Source: Spartobacteria bacterium (GTDB taxonomy: Bacteria > Verrucomicrobiota > Verrucomicrobiia > Chthoniobacterales > UBA10450). Taken from it: DNA of 64,000 bases. The DNA lies in assembly GCA_021325495.1 (NCBI GenBank), contig JAJPGZ010000009.1, positions 1-64,000 on the forward strand, given 5' to 3'. The notes beneath the pieces are model-generated. The model worked only from the letters and a program-made list of their open reading frames with translations, searched no databases and was not told the DNA's origin. Below, one piece after another: positions 1 to 8,267 of the stretch. Numbering within the stretch: position 1 is the stretch's first letter; the number at the start of each line of letters is the position of its first letter. The position numbers and the translations under genes were made by a program.

Positions 1-144
1 ATGTTATATGAAATCGACTGCTCTGGCTGCCGGTTGGATCTCGTAATCTCAGGCGCCTGGCTCTTCCCCAGCAAGATTCGGCTCCCGTTCCGATGAGGAA
101 CACTGCTATAAGGTCGTCAAAGCCCAAAAGGACAATCGACTGTA

Positions 145-576
145 ATGCTCTGCTTCCTACTCATGCTGCTCGCCGGTATCGGAGGCTGGTTTGCAAACCA
201 ATGGTTCAGCAAAACTCGCGATAAAGCCGCGCGACTAAATGCCGAAGAGGCCCAGCGCCAGGACCGGATCCGCGCATTTCTGCGGTGGGTATATGAATTC
301 CGGGATGAAATTAACGGCCCCGGGACGCCCGAGGAGCTCCTCACGCTTTTCGTCTCGAAGCGGCACCAATTTGCAGGCCGCTGCGAAGTTCTTCGAAGAG
401 ATTTGGGCGTCCTCAAACTGCCCGATCAAGATCACTTCGACCAAATTCGGGAGAAACTCATGCAGCGTGGCGCTCGCATTGACCACGTGGACGCAGCCGG
501 TGAACGCGTAGGTCGTCGCGAGTTTATTGAAGAACTTGAGCGCCTGCTCGACATCGTGAAGGCAAACGCGCAATAG
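145..576 (+). CDS. Hypothetical membrane-anchored protein, 143 aa
   Basis: I do not recognise the family. The first ~20 residues (MLCFLLMLLAGIGGWFANQW) form one hydrophobic helix followed by basic residues, so the protein is probably an N-in anchor with a soluble domain of about 120 residues. The soluble part is rich in Arg, Glu and Asp and is predicted helical (for example an EEAQRQDRIRAF segment near residue 35). It stands alone ahead of another secreted protein gene. Antisense frames across the same bases are arginine-rich and look like shadows. The start is the first ATG of the frame. Existence is moderately supported by the membrane anchor and charged composition; function is unknown. 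Confidence 0.55.
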   Translation: MLCFLLMLLAGIGGWFANQWFSKTRDKAARLNAEEAQRQDRIRAFLRWVYEFRDEINGPGTPEELLTLFVSKRHQFAGRCEVLRRDLGVLKLPDQDHFDQIREKLMQRGARIDHVDAAGERVGRREFIEELERLLDIVKANAQ

Positions 577-740
577 CTGCGTCTCCGGCGCTAAACAGGG
601 CCGCAATCAGCTTTAACGATATTTATACGTAAATGACGAAAACAAATATCGTCCGCGTTTATTGCCGGTAACAATCGGTTTACGTCCAGTCCTTCCCTTG
701 ACCGTCACACCGCGATGCATACCCTGCTCCTCGCCCATCT

Positions 741-1340
741 ATGAACGCACCTCTCCGCTTTTTTTTCGTCGTGATTCTTACTTGTTTCCGATTCGCGGCG
801 AGCGCGCAGGAAGCGGTGGAACAGAAAACCGAGCAAACCGTCGAGTCCACGGCTGCTGAACAAACTACCGAGGCAACTCCGAAGCCGAAGAAAGCGGCCG
901 AAGATGCGCCGCGTCGCGATATCCAGGATTCAATGACCGCGGAGGAGTTTAAATCTGCCGGTCTCGACAAACTCTCCGCCGAAGAATTGAAGAGTCTGAA
1001 CGCATGGCTGCAGGGTTACCGGCAGACAGCGGAGACGAAGGCCGCTGAGAAAGCGACGGCAAAAGCGAACGAGGAGATTCAAAAGAAAATTACCCCGGAT
1101 ATCAAAGCGCAAATGGCCGGCGGCGTTCTCAGCCGAGTTGACGGCGAATTCAAAGGACTGACCGGCCACACGATCATCAAACTCGAGGACGGCAGCGTTT
1201 GGAAACAGGCGAACGCGGATGATCGTTATCGCCCGCAAGTGACCGATCGCCCGGCAGTGAAAGTGACGCACACAAGTTTTGGATACAAGATGCGCATCGT
1301 GGGGACCGGCGAATTCTATGTCGATCCGGTGCGAAAATAA
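741..1340 (+). CDS. Hypothetical secreted protein, 199 aa
   Basis: The N-terminus is a clear signal peptide (basic residues, hydrophobic FFFVVILTCF, cleavage likely after FAASA). A low-complexity region rich in Glu, Thr, Ala and Lys runs over about residues 25-125. The last ~70 residues form a compact domain, beginning near GLTGHTIIKLEDGSVWKQ, that ends with a Tyr/Gly/Arg-rich strand pattern (SFGYKMRIVGTGEFYVDPVR). Similar C-terminal patterns occur in small exported proteins of several Proteobacteria and Verrucomicrobia, with no established function known to me. It converges on lysC with no gap: this stop ends at 1340 and the lysC stop begins at 1341. Confidence 0.75.
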   Translation: MNAPLRFFFVVILTCFRFAASAQEAVEQKTEQTVESTAAEQTTEATPKPKKAAEDAPRRDIQDSMTAEEFKSAGLDKLSAEELKSLNAWLQGYRQTAETKAAEKATAKANEEIQKKITPDIKAQMAGGVLSRVDGEFKGLTGHTIIKLEDGSVWKQANADDRYRPQVTDRPAVKVTHTSFGYKMRIVGTGEFYVDPVRK

Positions 1341-2591
1341 TTAGGGCAGCGGCTGCATCGCCGCAGCGTTCGCGACCAAACTCGCGAGACCGAATTCCTT
1401 GTGCGTGATCTGCGCGGCAAGATCGACATCTTTCTCGTCAATAATCACCGCGATCTTGATTTCCGACGTCGAGATCAATTGAATGTTGATCCCCGCGCGG
1501 CCGAGACATTCGAATAATCGCGACGCCACGCCGGAGTGCGAACGCATCCCGATTCCGACCACGCTCAATTTCGCCACGTGCGGACTCGCGACTAATCCCG
1601 ACGCCTTCACTTGTTTCATCACCGGCTGAAGTAATTTCTCCGCCGACGGCAGATCATTCTCGTGAATCGTAAACGAAATATCAGTCGATCCATGTTTGCC
1701 GACACTTTGCACGATCATGTCCACGACGATGTTCCCGGCGGCGATCGCGGAAAAAATGCGCGCCGCCACGCCGGGCACATCGCCCACATCGTCCACCGTC
1801 AACTTCGCCTGTTTACGCTCGATGCTGACGCCGCGAATGACCACGTCTTCCATGTTCGCGGTCTCTTCTTTCGCGATCGTTCCAGGCGCGCCGGTAAAAC
1901 TCGAACGCACTTCGAACTCGATGCCGAACTTTTTCGCGAACTCGACCGCGCGCGATTGCATCACTTTTGAACCTGAGCCCGCCATCTCGAGCAACTCGTC
2001 ATACGCGATCTCCGTCATCTTCGTCGCGTCGCCGACCACGCGTGGATCGCACGTAAACACTCCATCGACATCGGTGTAAATCTGGCAACTGTCGGCGTTG
2101 AGCGCGCCGGCGAGCGCGATCGCCGTCAAATCCGATCCGCCGCGGCCGAGCGTGGTCGTTTCGCCTTCCGGCGTTTGTCCCTGAAAACCGGCGACGATCA
2201 CGATGTAATCTTCGCCTAACAAATCGTTAATTTGCCGCGCGCTGATGTTCGCAATGCGGGCCCGCGTGTGCGCGCGGTCCGTCAGAATGCCGGCGTCGGC
2301 GCCGCTCAACGACACCGCCTTCGCGCCGAGTTCATTCACCGCCATCGCCGTCAACGCGCACGCCGCGCGTTCACCGGTTGCGAGCAAAACATCCATCTCG
2401 CGCGCGTCCGGCTGCGGCGACATTTCGTGCGCGAGCCGAATCAAGTTGTCCGTCTCGCCCGCCATCGCGGAAATGACGGCGACGACGCGCGCGCCTTCGC
2501 GTTGCGTTTGCACGATGCGCTCAGCCGCTTTGCGAATGCGCTCCGGCGTCCCCACCGAGGTGCCGCCGTATTTTTGGACGATCAAGCGCAT
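1341..2591 (-). CDS. lysC: Aspartate kinase
   Basis: Phosphorylates L-aspartate with ATP, the first step toward lysine, threonine and methionine. The 416-residue protein starts with the family signature VQKYGGTSVG (residues ~5-14). It has the kinase motifs GGSDLTA (~155) and YTDVDGVFTCDPR (~172), followed by two ACT regulatory domains (about 265-410), the usual single-function layout for feedback-inhibited aspartokinases. It lies 47 nt downstream of thrC on the same strand, so the two probably form a threonine-pathway operon. A copy of the AAGATCGACA repeat lies in the coding sequence near the C-terminus and is read as DVDL. The length is typical of the family. Confidence 0.97.
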   Translation of the reverse strand: MRLIVQKYGGTSVGTPERIRKAAERIVQTQREGARVVAVISAMAGETDNLIRLAHEMSPQPDAREMDVLLATGERAACALTAMAVNELGAKAVSLSGADAGILTDRAHTRARIANISARQINDLLGEDYIVIVAGFQGQTPEGETTTLGRGGSDLTAIALAGALNADSCQIYTDVDGVFTCDPRVVGDATKMTEIAYDELLEMAGSGSKVMQSRAVEFAKKFGIEFEVRSSFTGAPGTIAKEETANMEDVVIRGVSIERKQAKLTVDDVGDVPGVAARIFSAIAAGNIVVDMIVQSVGKHGSTDISFTIHENDLPSAEKLLQPVMKQVKASGLVASPHVAKLSVVGIGMRSHSGVASRLFECLGRAGINIQLISTSEIKIAVIIDEKDVDLAAQITHKEFGLASLVANAAAMQPLP

Positions 2592-2638
2592 GAAAACATC
2601 GCGCCGCTTTTTCGCTCAACTGCGCTCACTGTCAACAT

Positions 2639-3721
2639 CTACATGTCGATCTTGCGCAAAACGTCGGACGTGGTCGCAGCCACCGGCGCGAACTCTTTCA
2701 TGTCGCGCGTGGCCGCTTCCGAATCTTTCAACCCATGTCCGGTAACCGTGCAAACGATTCGCGTACCGGCCTCGAAAGTTTCCATTCGCTTCCACAAACC
2801 AGCGATCGCCGCCGCGCTCGCCGGCTCCACAAAAATTCCTTCGTTGGCCGCGAGCCATTTTTGCGCGTCGAGAATTTCGGCGTCGGTCACGATCTCGACC
2901 GCGCCGCGTGATTCATCGATTGCCGCTCGCGCTTGCTTCCAGCTCGCCGGATTCCCAATGCGAATGGCCGTCGCGATTGTTTCCGGATTCTCCACCACTT
3001 TGTCGTGATAAATCGGCGCCGCGCCCGCGGCTTGCACGCCGATCATTCGCGGTGAAGATGTCGATCTTTCATTCGCGAACTCACGATAACCAGCCCAATA
3101 CGCGGTGATGTTTCCGGCGTTGCCTAACGGAAGCACATGAATGTCCGGCGCGAATCCGAGAAGATCGACAATCTCAAACGCGGCTGTTTTCTGTCCCGCG
3201 ATGCGATCGGGATTAATCGAATTCACAATCGCGAATTCGTTTCCTTCGCCGAGCTCGCGCACAATTCGCAGCGCGTCATCAAAGTTTCCATCGATCGCAA
3301 TAATCTTCGCGCCGTAAATGAACGCTTGCGCCAATTTCCCGCGCGCAATTTTTCCCGCCGGCAAAATCACGGCGCAACGAATTCCCGCGCGCGCCGCGTA
3401 CGCCGCGGCCGATGCTGAGGTATTTCCAGTCGATGCGCAAAGCAACGTGTGCGCGCCGCGCTCGACTGCTTTCGAGACCGCCACCGTCATTCCGCGGTCC
3501 TTGAATGAACCTGTGGGATTCACGCCCTCGTTCTTGATCCACACTTCGGCACCAACGCGTTCGCTGAGTCGCGGCGAGAAAAGCAAAGGCGTGTTGCCTT
3601 CACCTAACGACACCACCGGCGTCGCGTCGGTTACGGGGAGATATTTGCGATATCTTTCGATAATGCCAGTGCGGCTCGCACTTCCCCCACTCTCCCGCGG
3701 ATTTGCTTGCAAGATCGACAT
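2639..3721 (-). CDS. thrC: Threonine synthase
   Basis: Converts O-phospho-L-homoserine to L-threonine using pyridoxal phosphate. The 360-residue protein has the PLP-lysine motif NPTGSFKDRGM near residue 70, the phosphate-binding loop (LGNAGN, near 200; CASTGNTSASAA near 95) and the C-terminal VCTVTGHGLKDS expected of short bacterial threonine synthases. The start chosen is ATG at 3721, giving MSILQANPRES. That start codon and the next codons come from a repeat copy (3711-3720), so the upstream boundary of this gene is itself one of the iterated motifs. The 3' end also carries a copy (2644-2653), read as KIDM before the stop. Confidence 0.95.
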   Translation of the reverse strand: MSILQANPRESGGSASRTGIIERYRKYLPVTDATPVVSLGEGNTPLLFSPRLSERVGAEVWIKNEGVNPTGSFKDRGMTVAVSKAVERGAHTLLCASTGNTSASAAAYAARAGIRCAVILPAGKIARGKLAQAFIYGAKIIAIDGNFDDALRIVRELGEGNEFAIVNSINPDRIAGQKTAAFEIVDLLGFAPDIHVLPLGNAGNITAYWAGYREFANERSTSSPRMIGVQAAGAAPIYHDKVVENPETIATAIRIGNPASWKQARAAIDESRGAVEIVTDAEILDAQKWLAANEGIFVEPASAAAIAGLWKRMETFEAGTRIVCTVTGHGLKDSEAATRDMKEFAPVAATTSDVLRKIDM

Positions 3722-3766
3722 GTTAATTGCCAGACGCGCTGGCCGTGTCCATTTTAGGACGGTTTT

Positions 3767-6700
3767 ATGCCCGCGCTAAGTAAAGAAGACAAACTCCGGC
3801 TGCTCACCTTAATGCTGGAGAGCCGGCACGCGGATCTGCGCGAGCAAAATCTAAATCGCCAGGGCAAAGGACATTTTCACGTCAGCGGCATGGGACACGA
3901 AGCGCTCGCTGCCATTTCGATTCAACTGCAACCCGACGATTACATCGTCCCGTATTATCGCGATCGCGGCCTCGTCCTTGGCCGCGGCCTAACGACTCGC
4001 GATCTCGCGCTCGAATATTTCGCCAAGCGCGACACCGGCAGCGGCGGCCGCATGATGCCGTCGCATTATTCGAATACCGATCTTCACATCTGGAGTGTGC
4101 CGACGCCGACCGGCTCGCAGCTTTTGCCCGCATGCGGAATGGCTTGGGCGATGAAACTCGACGGCAAGAACAGCGTCGTCATCACAACGATCGGCGACGC
4201 CGCCACGCGCCAGGGCGATTTCTACGAAGCGATTTCGTTCGCGAAAGAAAAGAAACTGCCGGTCTTGTTTGTCGTCGAAGACAACGCCTACGGCATCAGC
4301 ACCCCGACGCGGAAGATCAATCCGCTCGCCATCGACGTCCTTCAGCCTAACGACTGGCAGAAGATCGACGGTGGAGATGTCGATCTTGTCTACACCTCCG
4401 CGCGTGCCGCGATTGAAAAAATGCGCGCCGGCAATGGACCGGCGTTTTTCTGGGTGAAAATGGAGCGGCTCTCCAGTCACACCAGCTCGGACGATCAAAA
4501 ACTTTATCGCAGCGCCGAAGAAATCGCCGCCTGCGAAAAATCCGATCCGCTTGCCTGCTGGAAAAAGAAACTCATCGATGAAGGCATCATCACCGAAGAA
4601 GAATTCGCAAAGATCGACAACGACATTAAGGAGCGTATCCGCCGCGAATTCGCTGAGGCCGAAAAAGCGCCTGACCCATCGCCTAACGAGTTGTTCGCCA
4701 ACGTGACCGGCAAGTTGCCGGAGCTGAACGACGAAATTTTGCCGCCCGGCAAATACCGCATCGGCGACACGGTCAACAAAACGCTGCGCCTCGGCCTAAC
4801 GAAAGACAAGAACCGCATCATCTTCGGCGAGGACATCGAAGATCCCAAAGGCGGCGTCTTTCGCCTCACGCAAAAACTCTCGAGCGAATTTCCGAAACAG
4901 GTTTTCAATTCGCCTCTCGCGGAATCCACCATCCTCGGCGTCGCCTGTGGCATGGCCGCGTATGGCAAACGGCCGGTGTTCGAATTGCAGTTCATCGATT
5001 TCATTTATCCCGGCATCAATCAAATCGTGACCAACATGTCGAACTTGCGCTGGCGTTCGTTCGGCCATTGGAAATGTCCTGCGGTCATCTACGCGCCGTA
5101 CGGTGCGTATTTGCCGGGCGGAAGTTTGTGGCTCAGCCAGGCTAACGAGTCCGCGCTCGCGCATTATCCCGGCATCAACATCGCCATTCCCAGCACACCG
5201 GAAGATGCCGCCGGACTTTTGTGGACCGCGATGCATGCGGATGATCCGACGATTTTTCTGATTCCCAAACACATGTTTTGGGCCGAACGCGAATCAAGTG
5301 AGCCCGTTCGCGCGGTTCCGTTAGGCAAAGCGCGCACGCATTTCGCGGGCGACGATCTGACGCTCGTCGCCTGGGGCAACACGGTCGAGAAATGCATCGA
5401 AGCTCTCGCTAAGATCGACAACCAAATGTCGATCGAATTGCTCGACCTGCGTTCGATTGTGCCCTGGGACAAAGCCGCGATTGAGGAATCGGTGCGCAAA
5501 ACCGGCCGGCTCGTCGTTGTTCAGGAAGACACGGAGAACTGCAGCGTCGGTCAGATGATCATCACGCACATCGCCTCGAATCCGGAACTTTGGAACGCGA
5601 TGGTCGCGCCGCCGATTCTCGTGAGCAAAGGCAACGTCATGATCGGTTACAATCCGATTTACGAATACGCCGCACTGCCGGATGTCGAACGAATCGTTAG
5701 GGCGATTGAAAGATCGACATCGACCAAGCGGCGACGCGAATTAGTTTCTTCTGTGGAGGCCGCCGTCCCCGGCGGCAAAAACAAACAACCTGCCGCTGAG
5801 GACAGCGACCTCTACAGAAAACAAGCAACCGGCGCGACCGAACCGATCAAAGTCCCGATCATGGGCGAAGGTATTCGCGCCGCGAAAGTTGTTTCGCTTT
5901 TGAAAAATCCCGGCGATGCGATCGCACCCGACGACGAACTTTGCGAAGTCGAAACTGACAAGGCGGTTTATCCCATTCAATCGTCCCATAGCGGCACGAT
6001 GGGCGAATGGAATACGAAAGTCGGCGACACGGTCGAGATCGGTCAGGAGCTCGGGACGATTTTGTTAGGCGAAGCTTCTTCTGTAGGGGCCGCCGTCTCG
6101 GCGGCAGAACCAAACGGCGCAAGATCGACATCTCATCCTGCCGCTGAGGACAGCGGCCACTACAGAAAAATCGAGCCCGCGCTTTCGCCGACGATCACGC
6201 GCAAACTTTCCGCGGTTATTCCGGCGAACCTGCAAATCGACGCGCGCTGGGACACCATCCGCAAACTGCGCGACGCGGCGAAAAAGAAAAACGGCAAGAC
6301 CGCGCCATCGCCTTCCGCCATGATCGCCTGGTCGGTCGTTAGGGCGATGGAGAAACATCCGCCGTTTCGTCGTTTGATGATGGAAGACGATCGCATCGTC
6401 GAAAACGAAAACTTCGATCTCGGCGTCGCCGTCGCGCTCGATCAGGACCGTCTCGCCACCGCCGTGATTGTCGATGCCAACAAAAAAAGCTGGCCTGAGT
6501 TCGTGAAAGTTTACAACGACGCCATCGCGGCCACGCGCAGTGGCCGCGTCGATGCCATGAACGCGCCGGTCGTCATCAGCTCGTTAGGCGCGTTCGGCGT
6601 AAAAGTGGGCGCGCCCATCGTCGTTCCGCCGTCCGTCGGCACATTATTCATCGGCACCGCGCATCACGAAATCATCGCGAACGGCAAAAACAATCAGACC

Positions 6701-6844
6701 GCCGAAGTCGTCACGCTCTCGCTCACGTTCGATCATCGCGTCATCAACGGCGCCGGCGCCGCCAGTTTCGCGCACGACGTGAAAGAGATGATCGAGAATT
6801 TTAAAATTCCGAAAGCACAGGCGACTTCCTCCGCGTCTCGTTAG
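3767..6844 (+). CDS. Fused 2-oxoacid dehydrogenase: E1 alpha, E1 beta, lipoyl domain and E2 catalytic domain
   Basis: One 1025-residue chain holds parts that are usually three proteins of a pyruvate or branched-chain 2-oxoacid dehydrogenase complex. Residues 1-310 are E1 alpha, with the thiamine-diphosphate motif starting at GDAATRQGDF and ending at VVEDNAYGIS. Residues ~325-660 are E1 beta (GEDIEDPKGGVF; PLAESTILGVACGMA). Residues ~690-770 are a lipoyl domain with the lipoylated lysine in VETDKAV (Lys ~732). Residues ~800-1025 are an acyltransferase domain ending with TFDHRVINGAG. No E3-binding domain is seen between lipoyl and catalytic parts. The two linkers (~660-686 and ~770-801) are translated copies of a palindromic repeat. 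The family's HxxxDG motif reads HRVING, with Asn at ~994 in place of Asp. The substrate (pyruvate or branched-chain oxoacid) cannot be decided from sequence alone. Confidence 0.9.
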   Translation: MPALSKEDKLRLLTLMLESRHADLREQNLNRQGKGHFHVSGMGHEALAAISIQLQPDDYIVPYYRDRGLVLGRGLTTRDLALEYFAKRDTGSGGRMMPSHYSNTDLHIWSVPTPTGSQLLPACGMAWAMKLDGKNSVVITTIGDAATRQGDFYEAISFAKEKKLPVLFVVEDNAYGISTPTRKINPLAIDVLQPNDWQKIDGGDVDLVYTSARAAIEKMRAGNGPAFFWVKMERLSSHTSSDDQKLYRSAEEIAACEKSDPLACWKKKLIDEGIITEEEFAKIDNDIKERIRREFAEAEKAPDPSPNELFANVTGKLPELNDEILPPGKYRIGDTVNKTLRLGLTKDKNRIIFGEDIEDPKGGVFRLTQKLSSEFPKQVFNSPLAESTILGVACGMAAYGKRPVFELQFIDFIYPGINQIVTNMSNLRWRSFGHWKCPAVIYAPYGAYLPGGSLWLSQANESALAHYPGINIAIPSTPEDAAGLLWTAMHADDPTIFLIPKHMFWAERESSEPVRAVPLGKARTHFAGDDLTLVAWGNTVEKCIEALAKIDNQMSIELLDLRSIVPWDKAAIEESVRKTGRLVVVQEDTENCSVGQMIITHIASNPELWNAMVAPPILVSKGNVMIGYNPIYEYAALPDVERIVRAIERSTSTKRRRELVSSVEAAVPGGKNKQPAAEDSDLYRKQATGATEPIKVPIMGEGIRAAKVVSLLKNPGDAIAPDDELCEVETDKAVYPIQSSHSGTMGEWNTKVGDTVEIGQELGTILLGEASSVGAAVSAAEPNGARSTSHPAAEDSGHYRKIEPALSPTITRKLSAVIPANLQIDARWDTIRKLRDAAKKKNGKTAPSPSAMIAWSVVRAMEKHPPFRRLMMEDDRIVENENFDLGVAVALDQDRLATAVIVDANKKSWPEFVKVYNDAIAATRSGRVDAMNAPVVISSLGAFGVKVGAPIVVPPSVGTLFIGTAHHEIIANGKNNQTAEVVTLSLTFDHRVINGAGAASFAHDVKEMIENFKIPKAQATSSASR
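5746..5822. repeat. REP/REPIN-like palindromic repeat inside the dehydrogenase fusion, copy A
   Basis: A left arm (TTCTGTGGAGGCCGCC, 5749-5764) with its own small hairpin (GCCGCC, six-base spacer, GGCGGC) and a right arm (5790-5820) with a CGCTG-AGGA-CAGCG hairpin frame a short spacer. The outer ends are imperfect inverted repeats (TTCTGT... / ...ACAGAA). The element is translated in frame as part of the linker between E1 beta and the lipoyl domain. Copy B at 6076-6168 has the same organisation and the same reading frame. Confidence 0.8.
6076..6168. repeat. REP/REPIN-like palindromic repeat inside the dehydrogenase fusion, copy B
   Basis: Same family as 5746-5822: the left arm reads TTCTGTAGGGGCCGCC with a GCCGCC/GGCGGC hairpin, and the right arm (6137-6167) has the CGCTG-AGGA-CAGCG hairpin. 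The spacer contains one AAGATCGACA copy (6121-6130). It is translated as the linker between the lipoyl and E2 catalytic domains, and both copies give related peptides (SSV.AAV ... PAAEDS..YRK). Confidence 0.8.
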
Positions 6845-6847
6845 GCA

Positions 6848-7399
6848 ATGCGCGTCGCTGTCGCTTTATTATTTTTAGCGGTCGTAACATTCATTCGGGC
6901 GGGTGATGAGTCCAGTTGGGGCCGAGGCTTTATCAATGAGCCCGCTCCGGGTGCGCCGATGTCGCAAATTAGTTATCCGTTAAGCTACGTTACGTGCACC
7001 GTCGGCCATTTGGTTGGTCAGTTCGATGTTGAGAATACGACTAAATCGTCAAAGACAATTGATGGTGTGAAGACATCTGACGGAAAGTTCTGGGTACCGG
7101 TCGAGGCCCAGATCACGACCGGTACCACTCCGCGAGAATGGAATTGGAAACCGATCGGGAAACTTGCGGTGCCTGGCGAACACTCCACGCTGAAGGCAGA
7201 TCCACTTACGCCAGAGAACGCACGCGACATTCCGAGCTTCCATGTCCACCTAGATATTTTTAAGCCGTTTATTGGCAAGGCCACCTACGGCCGGATCGTT
7301 TTGGCGAACGGCGACTTCTCGATGTTTGATTTAAACGATCTCGCGACGCGTCCGAGCAATTTGCCGAAGGGCGCACTCGTTCCCACCTCGACGCCGTAA
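6848..7399 (+). CDS. Hypothetical secreted protein, 183 aa
   Basis: Begins 3 nt after the dehydrogenase stop, so it is probably co-transcribed. The N-terminus (MRVAVALLFLAVVTFIRAGD) is a signal peptide with likely cleavage after RAG. The mature part has no family I recognise: it is beta-rich, with a conserved-looking core containing TIDGVKTSDGKFWVPVEAQI, a WNWKPIG turn and a C-terminal section ending FDLNDLATRPSNLPKG. No transmembrane helix is seen after the signal. Codon use matches its neighbours. Its place behind the dehydrogenase gene may be incidental. Confidence 0.8.
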   Translation: MRVAVALLFLAVVTFIRAGDESSWGRGFINEPAPGAPMSQISYPLSYVTCTVGHLVGQFDVENTTKSSKTIDGVKTSDGKFWVPVEAQITTGTTPREWNWKPIGKLAVPGEHSTLKADPLTPENARDIPSFHVHLDIFKPFIGKATYGRIVLANGDFSMFDLNDLATRPSNLPKGALVPTSTP

Positions 7400-7404
7400 G
7401 TAAT

Positions 7405-8169
7405 TCACTTCGTCCAATTCGGCGCGCGTTTTTCGTTGAAGGCGGCGATGCCTTCGCGCGCTTCGGCGGATTCGCGCGCTTGCATGTGATGCTTTAGCGC
7501 AAGATCGACATCTTCTTTCACGGCACGCCAGGAAAGTTCTTCGATGAGACGTTTGGTGTGCGCGACGGCGTTGGGCGCGCCTTGCAAAACGAGGTCGGCG
7601 AATTTCTGCGCTTCGCTCATGACTTGATCGCCGGGAACGACGCGATTGACCAAACCGATCTCGAGTGCGCGTTGCGCCTCGATTAAGTCCGCGCCTAACA
7701 ACAGCTCGCGAATGTCGCGCTCGCGCAGTTGACGTCGCAGAAATGTCATGACGAGTCCGGCGACGAGACCGCGGCGCGTTTCGGGATAACCGATTTTTGT
7801 TTTCTCGGCGGCGACGACGTAATCGCACGCGGACATAAGGCCCGCTCCGCCGGCAACCGCGGCGCCGTGCACAGCGGCGATGGTGACCAAGCGCGTCTGG
7901 CTAAGATCGACAAGTGCACGCGCGACCATCTCCGCGGTGGAATGCGCTTTCGATTGGTTCTGCGCTTCCTTCAAATCGAGCCCGGTGCAGAACGCCGCGC
8001 CGGCTCCGCGCAAGATGAGAATGCGTTCGCTAGGCTGATCGGACGCCATTTTAATTCCGGCGCACAGTTCGTTGAGCAATTCGATCGTGAGCGAGTTGCG
8101 ACGCTCGGGACGATTCAACGTCAAAACCGTGATCTGCGGCGTGAGCTTTTCGATGAGGACGACGGCCAT
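7405..8169 (-). CDS. Enoyl-CoA hydratase/isomerase family protein
   Basis: A crotonase-fold enzyme that would hydrate an enoyl-CoA. Visible family features are the N-terminal LTLNRPERRNSL, the oxyanion-hole segment RGAGAAFCTGLDLKEA, and the second signature around AAVHGAAVAGGAGLMSACDY. The methionine at 8169 (MAVVLIEKLTPQ) is the likely start: the open frame runs 13 codons further, but those codons lie in the inverted repeat at 8181-8245. It lies downstream of an acyl-CoA carboxylase beta subunit on the same strand. That pairing suggests leucine/isovalerate breakdown, with this enzyme as a methylglutaconyl-CoA hydratase, although the other genes of that pathway are not in view. A repeat copy is read as DVDL. 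Confidence 0.9.
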   Translation of the reverse strand: MAVVLIEKLTPQITVLTLNRPERRNSLTIELLNELCAGIKMASDQPSERILILRGAGAAFCTGLDLKEAQNQSKAHSTAEMVARALVDLSQTRLVTIAAVHGAAVAGGAGLMSACDYVVAAEKTKIGYPETRRGLVAGLVMTFLRRQLRERDIRELLLGADLIEAQRALEIGLVNRVVPGDQVMSEAQKFADLVLQGAPNAVAHTKRLIEELSWRAVKEDVDLALKHHMQARESAEAREGIAAFNEKRAPNWTK

Positions 8170-8180
8170 ACAATCTTTCT

Positions 8181-8245
8181 TTGTAGCGGCGGTCTCTGAC
8201 CGTCGCAAACGACAAAGAATCGGCGGTCAGAGACCGCCGCTACAA
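8181..8245. repeat. Perfect 22-bp inverted repeat with 21-nt loop
   Basis: Bases 8181-8202 (beginning TTGTAGCGGCGGTC) are exactly reverse-complementary to 8224-8245 (ending GACCGCCGCTACAA). The hairpin lies between the carboxyltransferase stop and the hydratase start, both on the minus strand. No T-run follows, so an intrinsic terminator is not supported. The outer TTGTAGCGGC sequence resembles the CTGTAGNGGC arms of the repeats inside the dehydrogenase gene, suggesting a related REP family. Confidence 0.9.
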
Positions 8246-8267
8246 AAGAGAAGAGAAGATGTCGATC

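Noticed and set aside
1-96. Short open frame from base 1 (31 codons, beginning ATG) at the left edge.
   Set aside because: Too short and without family features, and its apparent start coincides with the window edge; it may be the end of a gene from outside, but nothing supports it.
1330-1345. A regulatory leader or riboswitch for the lysC/thrC genes.
   Set aside because: lysC starts 47 nt after the thrC stop and thrC starts 45 nt from the divergent dehydrogenase gene; there is no room for a lysine or threonine leader.
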